Below, in pieces: positions 1-11,274 of a stretch of DNA of 64,000 nucleotides (position 1 is the first letter of the stretch; the number at the start of each line of letters is the position of its first letter). The notes beneath the pieces were generated by a model, which had not been told where the DNA came from, ran no database searches, and saw only the letters and a program-made list of their open reading frames with translations. A program made the position numbers and the translations under genes. The stretch covers positions 22,402,828 through 22,466,827 of the forward strand of contig NC_091141.1 of the NCBI RefSeq assembly GCF_041381155.1, read 5' to 3'. Source of the stretch: Argopecten irradians (lineage: Eukaryota; Mollusca; Bivalvia; Pectinida; Pectinidae).

Positions 1-430
1 ATTGACAAGCCGTGGATCGGGCTGTCCAATCAGTTTGGAGTTCCAGAGTTCATAGAGTTCACCCCGAAGGCAAGGATGTTGGCGCTCTTTACTTACGAGG
101 TGTAAGCATGCGGCCGAACATGTATTAGACAGACTACATGTAGCTATCGTTGTATTGTAATGCGCTTCTCTTTGAAGGCTATCGAGAAAGTCTTGGTAGT
201 GACAGCCCATTGCGCCTCCAACTGTCTCAAATAGACATAGGGGCACGTGCTTGAATCCTAGGCAACTAGGGTTATCCCAATTTTTTCTTGGATAGTAAAG
301 AAGCTGCGCCCGACATATTTCTTGATCCTCTCCCAAACCTCTGTTAACTGGTGTCGCCATATTTGTTGAGTTGTATTCACATATCATCCGTATCGAATCC
401 CCAGGGAGTACTTGGATGGGGTTTAAATGT
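1..430 (-). CDS. Gene A exon 8: C-domain with Met ligand replaced, Cys-rich tail
   Basis: This exon starts after TTTGTAG and is open to the window edge. It codes NPIQVLPGDSIRMICEY, matching the family's P-G-D-x-L-x-x-x-C strand, then GLGEDQEICRAQLLYYPR. PHM/DBH proteins have S-D-E-M-C-x-x-Y-x-x-Y here; Ile412 occupies the CuM methionine. A Cys-rich tail follows. A strong internal donor (C|GTAAGT, at 96-91) could end the exon earlier, but the remaining frame stays open and protein-like (GELYELWNSK). Confidence 0.78.
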
Positions 431-3400
431 CTACAAATAGAAATAAATGTAAAGTATTACATGGTAAAATGATACGTGATTTAAACATTAATATTGTCCC
501 TAATAGTTACATTACCATACCATGAGCAAAGTTAAATTTCATTAAAATCCTGGAACATCTACATAGCGAATGAATTTATACCTGCATATGTAGGTCTTGC
601 AGTGTTTTCAATATAGTTATGTTGTTAATGTGGTATCTTCAAATCCTTGAAAAAATGCACTGATAATTTACAATAGGTTGTATAGTGTTTTTTCCTTTTT
701 TTGCGAAAGATTTCTCTTCTTAGTATTAAGGAAAGATTTTATATAGGCTTTGTTGACAGTAACATCCTGTCAATAAAATTTGTTGAAATGAAAATATCTT
801 TTAAAGTAATATTTGCGGTAACTGGGCGAACATTTTGCCATGTTATTTTATCTTCAATTGAAAACCATAAGGTTTGTTGAATTAAGCTGTAATAGTCATT
901 AAAATGGCTTCAGATGCCTTTTAAACGTTAATTACAACACAAAAATTATAACTGTAAAATTGGTGTTTTAATGCCTTATGTATGTTTAGGTGAAAATATT
1001 CCAGTAGAAAGAACTTTTCAATTACTAATTAGACTGTAGAAATGTTTCAGGAAATTTTAGACTACAATTTTGCTTGATTTTTGGATCGTATGTCTAATTT
1101 CTCTTTACTATAGACGTAATTATGATGATTTTTTGGCAGTAATGCCAGAATCATTTCGAGCTCTTATTTGTATTTGGAAAATTTAAACTTATTCATTGAA
1201 AGTACTGTAATTCTCAAAATGTTCGTAACTTTTGGAATTGTAGTCTAAAATTTCCTGAAACATTTCTACAGTCTAAAATTTCCTGAAACATTTCTACAGT
1301 CTAATTAGTAATTGAAAAGTTCTTTCTACTGGAATATAAAATATTAAAAGCTCATCTCGAAATATGTCACATTTCAAAATGTTCGAAATATTCGAAACAA
1401 TAATTGTCTTAACAGGACCAAATAACCAAGCAATCACGGACAACATTGACCGATTTTCTATTCTTTGCTAGAATATATTGCATATAATTCTGTCATTGCA
1501 GAAGAGTTGGTCTCCAGCAACAGTACAAGTAACAAGGTGACAAATGGCAGAAAGACAGACATCGCCGCCCAAGGCGGTAAACAGGCAGAAATAGGATAAC
1601 TACCCACAGTAACACCAAGAGGAAGCGATAGACGACCGGTCCTTAGTAGGGCCTGACCAACCCAGCCGGTGCACCTCTTGAGGACGTCGTGGAAAGCCCC
1701 GAAACGTCTAAGGAAGGAGCGTCGAATTGATAAAGGGACCGTTCAGCATTGGAGTTATCGAGTTTATTCAATGTATGTAACCTCCCATGTGACATCTTTA
1801 CTTTGTGAGAGAAAATCATGTTGTTTTCTTCGAGAAGAATGGCGTTATGCTCGTCAACACATGACTTTAAAAGCAATACTAACTCACAGGACAGATAACT
1901 CTTTCATATACAAATATGTGTCATGCATTTGTCCTAGATGTACTTATCGTTGTTAGGTTTCGCGATTTACTGGTTTGGCATTATCCGCGGGGGTTTATTT
2001 TCACGAATTATCTTTGTAGTCTTTGAAAGCGTCATTCATACGACAGCCTATAATATGTGAAACCACGATTTTGATCAATTTCGTGAGACGTTAAACTTCG
2101 TGAATTTACCGAAATTAAAACCCCACAAATATAGGCAACTATACAGTACTGTATTCTTACCTCACCACGTTGGGCTTGTTAGGGTCGAAGTTTTCTATCC
2201 TTGTTAGGTAGTTGATTACTGTGCCGTTTCGAATTAATTCTACTGTCTGGTTTCTTCCTGTTAATTTTATCAAAAAAGGATGAGTTCATTACAATGATAA
2301 TTCCATAGTGTGCTTTGATATGTAAGTAAGTATCAATGTCACAAACTCTGAGGAATTAAGCGCCATTCTCGGGCTATTTTTTTATAGAGGCACGAGAAAA
2401 AAAAATCAGCGTCTCATAAAATCAGATTTAGTATGAAAACAAAGAAAATTGATGATAAATCTGTATCCACGGTTTTTTGTTTCGTAATCTTTCCTTTTTA
2501 GTAAAACGGTCTCAAGTCTTGTTACATTAAGCTAACTAACAAAACAGTAACACAAATTTTGTCATTTCAGTTCTTTAACTTACGAAAAAGGTGGACACAT
2601 GTTAACAAGAAATGGTATGAAATCATTTGGACGAGATATTTTCATGTTTGCCTAACACAATGTTGAGTGCGATAAATCATAAACAATTAATATCTAAAAA
2701 TAAAGAGTTAGTACACAATCATACTGCGCTACACTCACAACTAACTCATTAAAACCACGATAGATATTGCTTATTGAAAATAGAGTTTCCAAAGGTGATA
2801 TCATTTAAAAAATCTAACACTGCTCTAACAGTTAATGCTATTATTAGTTTTGGAATATTTTACAAATGTAAGTTCAAATCATATTGATTTTTTTGTTTGT
2901 TGAAAATTCAGATACTAATGTGACGCTATCCAAATTGGTACATTTTTTGAAGATAATTGATACATTTTTCTAACGTGTGCTTGAATCCAGATTTTACTTC
3001 AGAACATTCCACAAAAAGATGCCTTCAGTTTTAATTTCATGATTTGTTTACTTGTCAGCAGTGCACATATTTATAAATAGAGAGATTTGGAGCATGCCCG
3101 GTCAAGCCTTTGTTTCAGCAGTTTTGAGTACCAAAAATGTTAAACCTGTTAAATTTTAATTCATTTGTTTTAAAAATTTTGACATGATGTAAATATTTGA
3201 ATTAATTTAAGGAAATTTCACAAACATTTTTAGTTTATTTAAGTCACATATCTGTCAAATAAATCCCGTTCAGCACTTGTTTTCCTTGTAATATATATAG
3301 GGTTTTTAGGGTTGTCGCACGACGTCGTCTCCCGGATTTTTCACGATTTCATTATTTTCATGTTTAAACAGAGATGATAAGCAGCATGAATGAATATGAC

Positions 3401-6400
3401 AATTACAATTAAGCACCTTAATTTTTGTTCCGGATAGTTCTTGTGATTTGAATAGAAAATCCTGCTTTATATATATCAAAAGCGTACCAATTTGTGTAGC
3501 GTACCAATTTGGGTAGCGTACCAATTTGTGTAGCGTACCAATTTGGGTAGCGTACCAATTTGGGTACCGTACCAATTTGTGTACCGTACCAATTGGGTAG
3601 CGTCACGTTATATATAACTACATAATACCAATGCGTCAGCAATCTAATACTTTACCTAATTTATGCATCAAGCTGATTACCATAGTAATTTTCACTTCTT
3701 GATTAATGCGCATGATATTGCACTTTCTTGGACAGCCTCCTACGACCGGATATGACGGAATACCCGGCGGGATCTGAAACACTGTAGAATCTATGGTAGC
3801 GAATCCAGCTGTATGAGGACGGAGGGCTGACGAGAACTTCAGGAGCATCCCAGAACTGTCCAAGTACTCCAATCCCGATGGGTTGCTCCACAACACCTAC
3901 CAAATGATTAAGATAAAAGTGAAAAACGTAAGTTTGTTTGAAGGAAGGGACTTTTTTTATGCTGGAAGTAAAAGTGACAACACGTTTAAGATTATTTCAC
4001 GGATTCCAATGGCTGATTATAGTAATATTTTTAATTTGTTTCTGTTTATTATTTTCATAATCTAAAATAGAAATATTGAAAAAATCAAGTGAACACTATT
4101 ATAAATACGGTTACACTATTAAATGAGTAACATTATCTTCAACTGTTTTTGTAAACTAGCATTCACATATAAACTTGCTGAATAAAAGAATGAGACTAAA
4201 TATAATACCTTTTATCAAATATGATTGTGGGAGAAATATGTCCAGATTTACAAATGAAGTGAAAGTAAATGTGCAAGGAATAAAATAACGATAGTGAATA
4301 AATTTGATATACTTATTCAGAGTGGAATTGAACAAGTTTATTGGTTGGATTGATCGTCCCCACCCCTCCTCCTTATTTATTTATTTTTATGTCAGTGGTA
4401 ATTTCGATATTAGCCTAGGTTCCTTCATATTTTCCATATGCCTTCAAAGGATGTTTTGTTCTGCATATTGCATAAATATTCCATCCCTTACTACAAAAGC
4501 TCAATGTATAAAGCAAAATCAAGGCTGCATTATTATTTTTCGTATAAAGTCCGATTCAAGGTACCTTTCTTTGAAAATCCTTATCTAAACAGTTGCAGTG
4601 AAGTAACAATGTTTTACCCGACGAACGACTGTAAGTTTAAATACCGAAAACTTCACATCTTTTCTTACCTGGAGCACGATCTGCTTAGTTCCATTTAATC
4701 CAAAATAGATTCCAACGTCCTCATGAAGGCACGTGATAGGGAAATCTGGATTGTATGTCGTAACGAGTTCTTGGCATGGCGCTGTGGTTACTTTTGGACA
4801 CTCAAACGGCCTTCCTGAGACTCGGACAATGAACTTAGGATCTGTAACACAATGATATAACATTGTTCTGGTTTATAATAAAGAGGGAACTGCATATTTA
4901 AAAATAAAATCGTTTGACGATGGCAACGAAACTTTTGATCACTATATATGACAGGGGCCCATTGCTCATGAAATCGGCTCATGAATTAAAGAGTCACTCT
5001 ACCAGTAAGATCTGTAGCTTCCCCTTCATGACATTTAGATTTGAAAAAAATCTATTTATTTCAACTACATCAATGCTACTCCGGGGTTTGCTATCACTGT
5101 TATTATATGATAGTAAGGCAGTTCGGGAGGAAAGACTGACCAATCATATGCCTGCAAAGACTTCATTTGAAGATCACAGAGAGAGCAACGCCCAACCGCT
5201 GTAGGTAGTTATTCGATTCTTTTGGTGTACATCAAAGGATCAAACTACATTTGTCTATGTTGCCTTCAATTTTGTTATGGTATATTCCAGGAATGAATAT
5301 AACGTAGTGATAATAACCTTCGGAGTGATTCAACTATTGTAAAAAGCAATTTTTAACAGTTTATGTTTTACGATATGTAAACTTACCACAAGCATAAATG
5401 GTCATATGATGTAAGACCCTCCTATTATAGAACAGTGGTGTAGCCTCTACCAAATGATAGTGGTCGTCAGCCGGAATGTTCACCACCATGCAAGCGTATG
5501 TGAAATTACGTTTAGGCACTCGTGTAAGAGGGAGACGGGCCGTAACCGTGGGATCCGCTGAAATTTTACCATAATTGAGATACATGTATAAATGTCATCA
5601 CTATACCTGGAATTAGTATTGTGATATAATATGGAAAGTGGTAAATTATGATAATTATTATCATGATAATTAACTCACTCATCCCTCATATTTTATAATG
5701 GACTGGTCAAGTCTTTGAAGAAGAGTCTAAATTATCTTCACCTGGGGTAATTTAGTTTAAGATGGTTTTAATTTTCCCTACTTTTTTCTGCAAGCCTATT
5801 ATCAAGCATAATTTTGAAATATCCAACATTGGAGTAATAGAGCTTGATAAAGACAATCCAGGTGAAAATATTGGATTTTAAGCAGGCTACAGAAAAGTCG
5901 ACAAAAACATATAGAATTTAATATCAGTGTTAATCTCTTGAAATGATTCCTAACTCTCACACTGAAACAGAAACTTAGGAGAAGTGCGATAATTATACTG
6001 ACAGGAAAATATTTTGTAAACATCATCATCATCAACATGATCAAAATTGAAATTTGAACTTTCATTGTCACTTACTCATTCAGGTGAAGAGTATGAGAGT
6101 AGAAATATTTTCAAACAGGATTTATCTTAAAAATGTAGCAGTGGAAAAAACAACTCGCAATTAGATTTTTTTTTAAATGATAACAAAACTAATTAAATAG
6201 TTTAAATATATTTTTGAAAGGAAAGAGAAGATTTAACATTAAGACTACATACTTTTTTTAGTGGTAACCTCACACTTGAGAGTATTAGGACAGACGACCG
6301 AGCCATTCTTTCGACGACAAATTTCATTATCCCAAGGCTCGCATATACCTGTAAATAAATACACATAACGATTATTTGTGTAATGGTAATAAATCAAGGT

Positions 6401-9400
6401 GGTAAAGCTTAAAGATGCACACTTTAACCGGCTTTTAATATTTTAAAATGTAACAGTCAAAAGAGTTTAACAATTTTGAATCCCAAAAGTTCTAAGCTTG
6501 CCGTTTATACTAGACTTGATACCACTCTCAGGGTTTAAAATTCTAAATAGATAAATTCAATGTTAATGTTCATAACGCAGCATCGTCCTAATTATCGCGC
6601 AGTCCACTGTAGTTGACTTTCACTACTTCAGAAGAGAAAAAACAAGCAAAAACAAATAAATAAAAAACAAAAACAGAGAACACAGGTGCCTTGTGTTCAT
6701 ATTAGGCCATATATGCCGATGTTCTAGTGTTATATTTGTAATTGATAAACTTTTTCTGTTTCGGAAACGTCATTTGCCTTTATGTAAAATTAAACAGATA
6801 ACCAATGTGAACATGTATTCGATTTTAAGAAAAACTCTCAGTCGTCTTCATCAATCGCCATCAATCTGAATATCCCTGTTTCCTGTTTTATTCTTTATCA
6901 GTAACTATGACACAGATACTCATAATACGATATATCCCAGGAATATATTATATTGAACCTAATGAGAAATTTTTGGGTAGCTCCTGTCTATATTTATTTG
7001 TTATTTTTCTTTAAACTTTTCATAAGGAATCTGTAATGAAAGTAAAAATGTAAATGAGTAAATACTTGTTTTGTCATCAAAACAGTATGATATAATCCTT
7101 TTTTGTAAAATATGTAGCTTATCCCAAGATACTAAGAGTGTGGAAATTATGTCATTTCTTTACAGTGTTTAACGTTACACTAAAAACCATAAATGTTACA
7201 ACACATCCAGGTAAGGATAGGTATACCTGTGTGGTGTGAATTATCAAAATGACCGAGATAGGTACACCCAATAATCCCTGCGTTTTAATCGTTTAATATG
7301 TACTCGCCTGGGTGACTCTTAACAGCCTGAAGTCTATTCGGTGTTTCCTTCGTCCAGCGACAAAAGGGATCACCAATCTCTTCTCCGTTCGTCTTCCCAT
7401 CCCCATCAGAATCCTTTCTGCATAACTTCTTTGTCCATCTCTGTAAGTATGTGCGAATATATCTAACTCATTCGCCCTTGAAGATATATTTAGACTATCC
7501 TAAAGCAATGGCTAGAACAGTCCATTATGAAATTATAGGGATGAATGAGTTAATACAATCTTTATACAAATATGTAATTGTCAAGAATTTCGATATTTTA
7601 CTTTTATTTGCCAAAGGAATTGTTGCTATTTTCAAAGTAATTTAATAACATTTATCAATGATTTTCAAGTTCAAATTCATAATAAGTTTTTAACCTAATT
7701 TTTAATGTTTATTTGGCCCAACCTATCAAAACATACAGTGGCGCTCTGGAATTTAAAGTTGTATTTACAGTCTCAATATAAAAAAAAAATTGTATCTTTT
7801 GTTTGTTTTGTGTTTTGTTCATCTTATAAATCCTATAAAAATCTAGGTTAGACATGTAGACGTAAATGCATCTGAAGTATACCACACTTGATATTTATCA
7901 TTCGTGTTTTATAAACCTCGGCGCCTCATAGGGGAGAAAAATCATAATAATTTATGATAAACGTTCCGAAGGGCGTGTATACGTATATATTACTCCTAAA
8001 GTACATAGTACTATCACCATGCCAAAACATATGAGAGGTCATACATATATATAGGATCTTACATGAGTGTTCATATCATATGAAATTTTATGAAACGAGT
8101 CTAAGAAGTTTTTATTTTTGTGAGCCTTGGCGAGCAAAAATTGAAACTTATTGACGAGTCTCATAAAATTCTCATATGAAATGAACACAAATTTAAGATA
8201 CTTTTTATCAAATACCTACAAATAACTACATAACAAAGAATTTCACGTCAAAATGTATTCAGAAAATCCAGCAGAGGCCGCCATTTTGTCCCGCCGTCCT
8301 TGTAATCCTGACTTTACGTCATTTTTCCTGACGTCATTTTATTGTTTCTGTCTGATGTCACAATGAATTTCTAGTCATTGAAAATCGCTCCAGGTCATAT
8401 TACACTAGTGACATACGCAAAAATATCACACGGGCGAAATTACTGTATAGCGGGCGGATTATGTGATAAATATATATATACATAACCCATTTTCATTTTC
8501 ACTATACATAGAATTCCATTAATAAAATTAACAGAATCAATTAATAATCATATTAAGATGAAGTTATAGAATTACTCTATAAAATAAATGATGTACATGT
8601 ACTTTAATTCATTTTTTCCGATCTTATATAAAATTTGAAAATTTATGATAGCGGTTGGATATTGAAGGAACAAACGAATCATATAACACACAAAGAAGTC
8701 AGGTTTTAAGGTAGGTCCATACTTTTGAAAATCGCGCCAATTCATATGACGCTATACCGGAAGTTGCGGAGGTTGTTTTGAATTCCAGAAACTACCTTAA
8801 CGCATTTTAAATATATGTTGGCTCCTTGGTGGTATGATGATTTTTTCAGTACATTTTTATAACTATAAAATCTATTAAAAATATGTCAATGTTTATGGTG
8901 AATGCGTCTTTGCGGAGTAAGTTATTTATATAATTAAAACTTATGCCAATATATATTTCAGTAACATATTTATCACATAATCTGGCTGATATCCAATGAC
9001 TTTCTCGTGTAATATTTTTGCACATATGCCTAGTGTATAATAACCATGAGAGCCTTTCCTTTGGCTGAAAATTTATTGTGACATTATGACTTGACGTCAG
9101 TAAAAATAACGTGACGTCAGCAGTGTAGGACGTCGTGACAAAATGCCGGCCTTCCTTGAATTATCGCAACGCATTTTGACGTTGAGATTCTCTTCGAAAT
9201 GTAGGTTGTTTAAGATCTAGGGGGTCTAAGAATTTGAATCTTACTGTTTCTAGGATAGTATACAATTCCGTCTTTTAACGTTTGGTAGATTTCTTAAAGT
9301 TATCGTCATATTAAGAGATTTACAAAAACCATATTTAGTTTTCACTAATTGGGCCTAGGTCAACCAAATTAAGCAACCCATTACCTATATTATCATGTAT

Positions 9401-11274
9401 AACCTACTACGGAAGGTCAACTATAGTAAACGATGTATATCTAACACAAACCGGTAAAGGAGACTTTTTATTTGATACAATGCATAGTTTTAATTTCAAC
9501 CTTTGCTCTTCAATGGCAAAAATATGACGAGGCTGAAATTAGATATCCTATCTTCGGGTAAGAATGGTGAAATCGAGAAATTGATAAAAAAATTCCGTGA
9601 TCCATTATAATTTTAGGTGATATGAGTTTCTGCAGGATCTAAGAATTCGAAATTGTCTGTTCTTTGGATATCATGCCTTTCCGTCTGAAAATGTTTGGTA
9701 GATTTCTTTACGATATTCTTCATGTTTTTGTTTGCAAAATCCGTTCCATTCTAAATATTCTATTCTAATGTTTTCATTTTGAAATATCTTTAGTGCACAA
9801 GTATGCTTCAATATACAAATGTATAGTCAAAATGATATGTTGATAAATCTGTTACGTCTCTTTGCATAAATTTTATCCTAGCTTGATGCAAATACGTCTT
9901 AAAAGAATAGAAGAGGTGACATGTCATGCACGATTAGCTAAATGGTGAGTGGTAAATGTGTTGGAATTACAAGCTATTTCCACAGAGGGAGAAAATAAAA
10001 AACAACCGGATGTTAAATGACAAAATCAAGTTAACTTTCAAAATGTTCATTTCGATTACTTCATGATTAATGTAATTAAATATTTTCTATTATGTACTTT
10101 TAATTTCCATATTATCCACAACAATGCAACCTAATCATTATTATTCAATCTTCTATAGATATTCTCCTTTAAAATTCCAAATTGGTGAAATGGCTCTTAT
10201 TTCTATAACATCATTACGCCATTTTAATTGTTTCAGCCAATCAGAAGCGACGTTAAAGTGAACAGTCGGGCATGGATGGCTAAAGTCGGTAAAAATGGTG
10301 TGAATGTATCCAGTATAATTTCTTATGAAATGGAAAAATAAAATCTCTCGTCAAAATCTGTCTGCGTACGAAGAAATTAATTTTAAGTATGGGAATTCTA
10401 AAACGTCCTCCCGGCTCACTATGTCCGTGGTTACATTTCCACACAGCCTCGCTTTCAATGCTTTCAACTTTTCTTTACTTTAATGGTCAGAACTGGGAAA
10501 CTAAGCAGAACTTGACCGTCGTATTAATATATTAGAACTTTTGGAAGGCCAATGAACGCATTTAGACTGGTTTTCTTTGCCCGACTATTCACTTTAAGTA
10601 AAATTTAAATCAATGAAAATGCTCGTTAGAAGCAAAATTGAACTATTATATGCTTGTTATGTTATAGAAATAGAATGTGGTACAGTATAGGACTAGTATA
10701 TGTGGTTTGTATAGACAGGTTTCCGTTTTTTACATGTTTTAATTACTATAATCAAGACCGAAGATGTCACACAATTAAACCGAAATAAAAAAAATAATCT
10801 GGATTAGACAGGTTATACTATAGAGTTAATCAAGGTTGTCATTCGTTATAAATCTTATGATGCACTAAAAATGTCAGATATTCAAATTCACGAATACGTC
10901 TTGCATGTGTACTTGGAACCTTGAAGTGCGTGATATATTTATATTGATGGTGCAACATTGCCTCAATTTCTGCATGCCTTTTTCGGTTGAGTTAAATTTT
11001 GTTATAAAAAACATACATTAATTCTCTATTTCCTTGTTCACCGACATGTACTGTATATATTTACTTTTCCAGCTGCTAGGAAATCCTTCCCAAACTGGTT
11101 TATTGGTCCCTGTCCCTCGGGCCCATAATGCCCGACTCCATTCCAGATGGCACCAGGATCACAAGGGTTCGGGATGTTGAATCCGTTCGGAAGCTCGTAT
11201 TGGTATATTTCGAAACAACGTACAATCCCTATTACACATATTATTCCGAAGAGAAGACACTGGAAACTGACCAT
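1..11274 (-). CDS. Temptin / Cu(II) monooxygenase-fold secreted protein (partial at left edge)
   Basis: Exons in transcript order: 11065-11274, 7308-7440, 6253-6348, 5387-5557, 4669-4841, 3656-3896, 2161-2257, <1-430. They join in frame to 517 codons with no stop. Residues 1-20 are a signal peptide (hydrophobic, ending VRC). Residues ~29-146 match temptin: PNGFNIPNPC, the WNGVGH core, and a calcium-loop-like DSDGDGKTNGEEIGDP. Residues ~147-413 match the peptidylglycine/dopamine beta-monooxygenase fold, N- then C-domain: VLHHM, IVLQV-WSNP, and C-P-R-K-C before LMHKLGR. After about residue 415 there is a Cys-rich tail. In PHM the copper ligands are H107, H108, H172, H242, H244 and M314. Here H196, H197 and H339 remain, while L263, L337 and I412 sit at the other three places. 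Catalysis is therefore doubtful. A chemosensory or extracellular binding role is inference from the temptin domain. Confidence 0.85.
997..1337. mobile_element. Hairpin MITE in gene A intron
   Basis: The left arm from about 997 (ATTCCAGTAGAAAGAACTTT) is the reverse complement of the right arm ending near 1337. The arms are about 70 bases. On the right, a ~27-base piece (TAAAATTTCCTGAAACATTT) occurs twice in tandem. No coding capacity is seen. Confidence 0.8.
2161..2257 (-). CDS. Gene A exon 7: monooxygenase C-domain strand
   Basis: This exon follows AATTAACAG and codes GRNQTVELIRNGTVINYLTR and onward to PNVV before AG|GTAAGA. It matches the GR-x-V-x-x-x-R-D-G strand that follows the CuM histidines. 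N-glycosylation sequons NQT and NGT are present. Confidence 0.82.
2970..3620 (+). repeat. Dispersed repeat, copy 1
   Basis: This block (GTGCTTGAATCCAGATTTTA, then GACTTGTCAGCAGTGCA-like text, then AGGGTTGTCGCACGACGTC) recurs at 22000-22440 and, interrupted, at 61565-61850 plus 62735-62795. It ends in the 17-bp array at 3482-3600. It lies wholly inside a gene A intron. Confidence 0.75.
3482..3600 (+). repeat. 17-bp tandem array, 7 copies
   Basis: The unit is GCGTACCAATTTGGGTA with T/G and G/C variants, repeated seven times; the last copy is one base short. It begins about 55 bases inside the intron from the exon 6 donor. The other copies of the host repeat carry a single unit. Confidence 0.9.
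3656..3896 (-). CDS. Gene A exon 6: both His ligand positions replaced by Leu
   Basis: This exon starts GTAG|GTG TTG TGG AGC AAC CCA, so the joined strand reads IVLQVLWSNP where PHM has a V-L-Q-V-H-Y-type strand. Leu263 therefore sits at the H172 position. The exon ends S-L-M-H-K-L-G|GTAAAG and continues GRNQT in exon 7. The family's H-x-H-x-x-G-R becomes L-M-H-K-L-G-R: Leu337 replaces H242 and His339 is kept for H244. Reading frame and splice sites are intact. Confidence 0.85.
4669..4841 (-). CDS. Gene A exon 5: monooxygenase N-domain, Cys pair region
   Basis: This exon runs from GTTACAG to CTCCAG|GTAAGA. It codes DPKFIVRVSGRPFECPKV through to GTKQIVLQ. The C-x(7)-C spacing, the Pro-rich stretch and the closing IVLQ strand fit the region just before the third CuH ligand of PHM/DBH proteins. 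Confidence 0.82.
5387..5557 (-). CDS. Gene A exon 4: monooxygenase N-domain with the HH pair
   Basis: This exon codes residues ~147-203. It includes the first strands (ACMVVNIPADDHYHLVEATP) and the NRRVLHHMTIYAC motif. The adjacent H196-H197 pair matches PHM H107/H108, two ligands of the CuH (CuA) site. The boundaries are TTTCAG and TGTG|GTAAGT. Confidence 0.85.
6253..6348 (-). CDS. Gene A exon 3: end of temptin module and linker
   Basis: This exon starts after TTTACAG, completes G|GT ICEPWDNEICRRKNG, and continues to KCEVTTKK before a GTATGT donor. It carries four Cys. Phase 1 at both ends fits the neighbouring exons. Confidence 0.8.
7308..7440 (-). CDS. Gene A exon 2: temptin Asp-rich loop, GC donor
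   Basis: This exon codes RWTKKLCRKDSDGDGKTNGE and onward to KSHPG, the conserved middle of temptin including an EF-hand-like Asp loop. The acceptor is TTACAG at 7441. The only donor that keeps the conserved HPGICEP reading across the junction is CAG|GCGAGT at 7307, a GC rather than GT donor. Confidence 0.85.
7464..7552. mobile_element. ~88-bp hairpin MITE, copy 1
   Basis: The ends are TAACTCATTCGCCCTTGAAG and its near reverse complement ending GGGATGAATGAGTTA. Related copies lie at 39440-39528 and 45801-45888, with a half copy near 29123-29180. This copy starts about 22 bases from the gene A exon 2 acceptor. Confidence 0.75.
8239..9190. mobile_element. Long inverted-repeat element (~950 bp)
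   Basis: GAATTTCACGTCAAAATG at the left is mirrored by CATTTTGACGTTGAGATTC at the right. The arms are imperfect but run about 230 bases, including the CCATTTTGTC...TGACGTCA blocks and the TTATGTGATAAATAT inner edge. No ORF is convincing. It sits in the long first intron of gene A. Confidence 0.7.
10257..10593 (+). mobile_element. TTAA-flanked MITE, copy 1
   Basis: The ends are AGTGAACAGTCGGGCA and TGCCCGACTATTCACT, flanked on both sides by TTAA (10253-10256 and 10594-10597). It is non-coding. A near-identical copy in reverse orientation lies at 35079-35416. TTAA duplication is typical of piggyBac- or Kolobok-type transposases; the mobilising enzyme is inferred. Confidence 0.85.
11065..11274 (-). 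CDS. Gene A exon 1: signal peptide and temptin N-terminus
   Basis: This exon codes residues 1-70, starting at the ATG at 11274-11272. The first 20 residues are a hydrophobic leader ending in VRC. The rest holds the temptin start, with PNPCDPGAIWNGVGH and FGKDFLAAGK visible. It ends AAA|GTAAAT, phase 0. In Aplysia, temptin is one of the water-borne pheromone partners of attractin; that is family knowledge, not evidence of the same role here. Confidence 0.85.
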
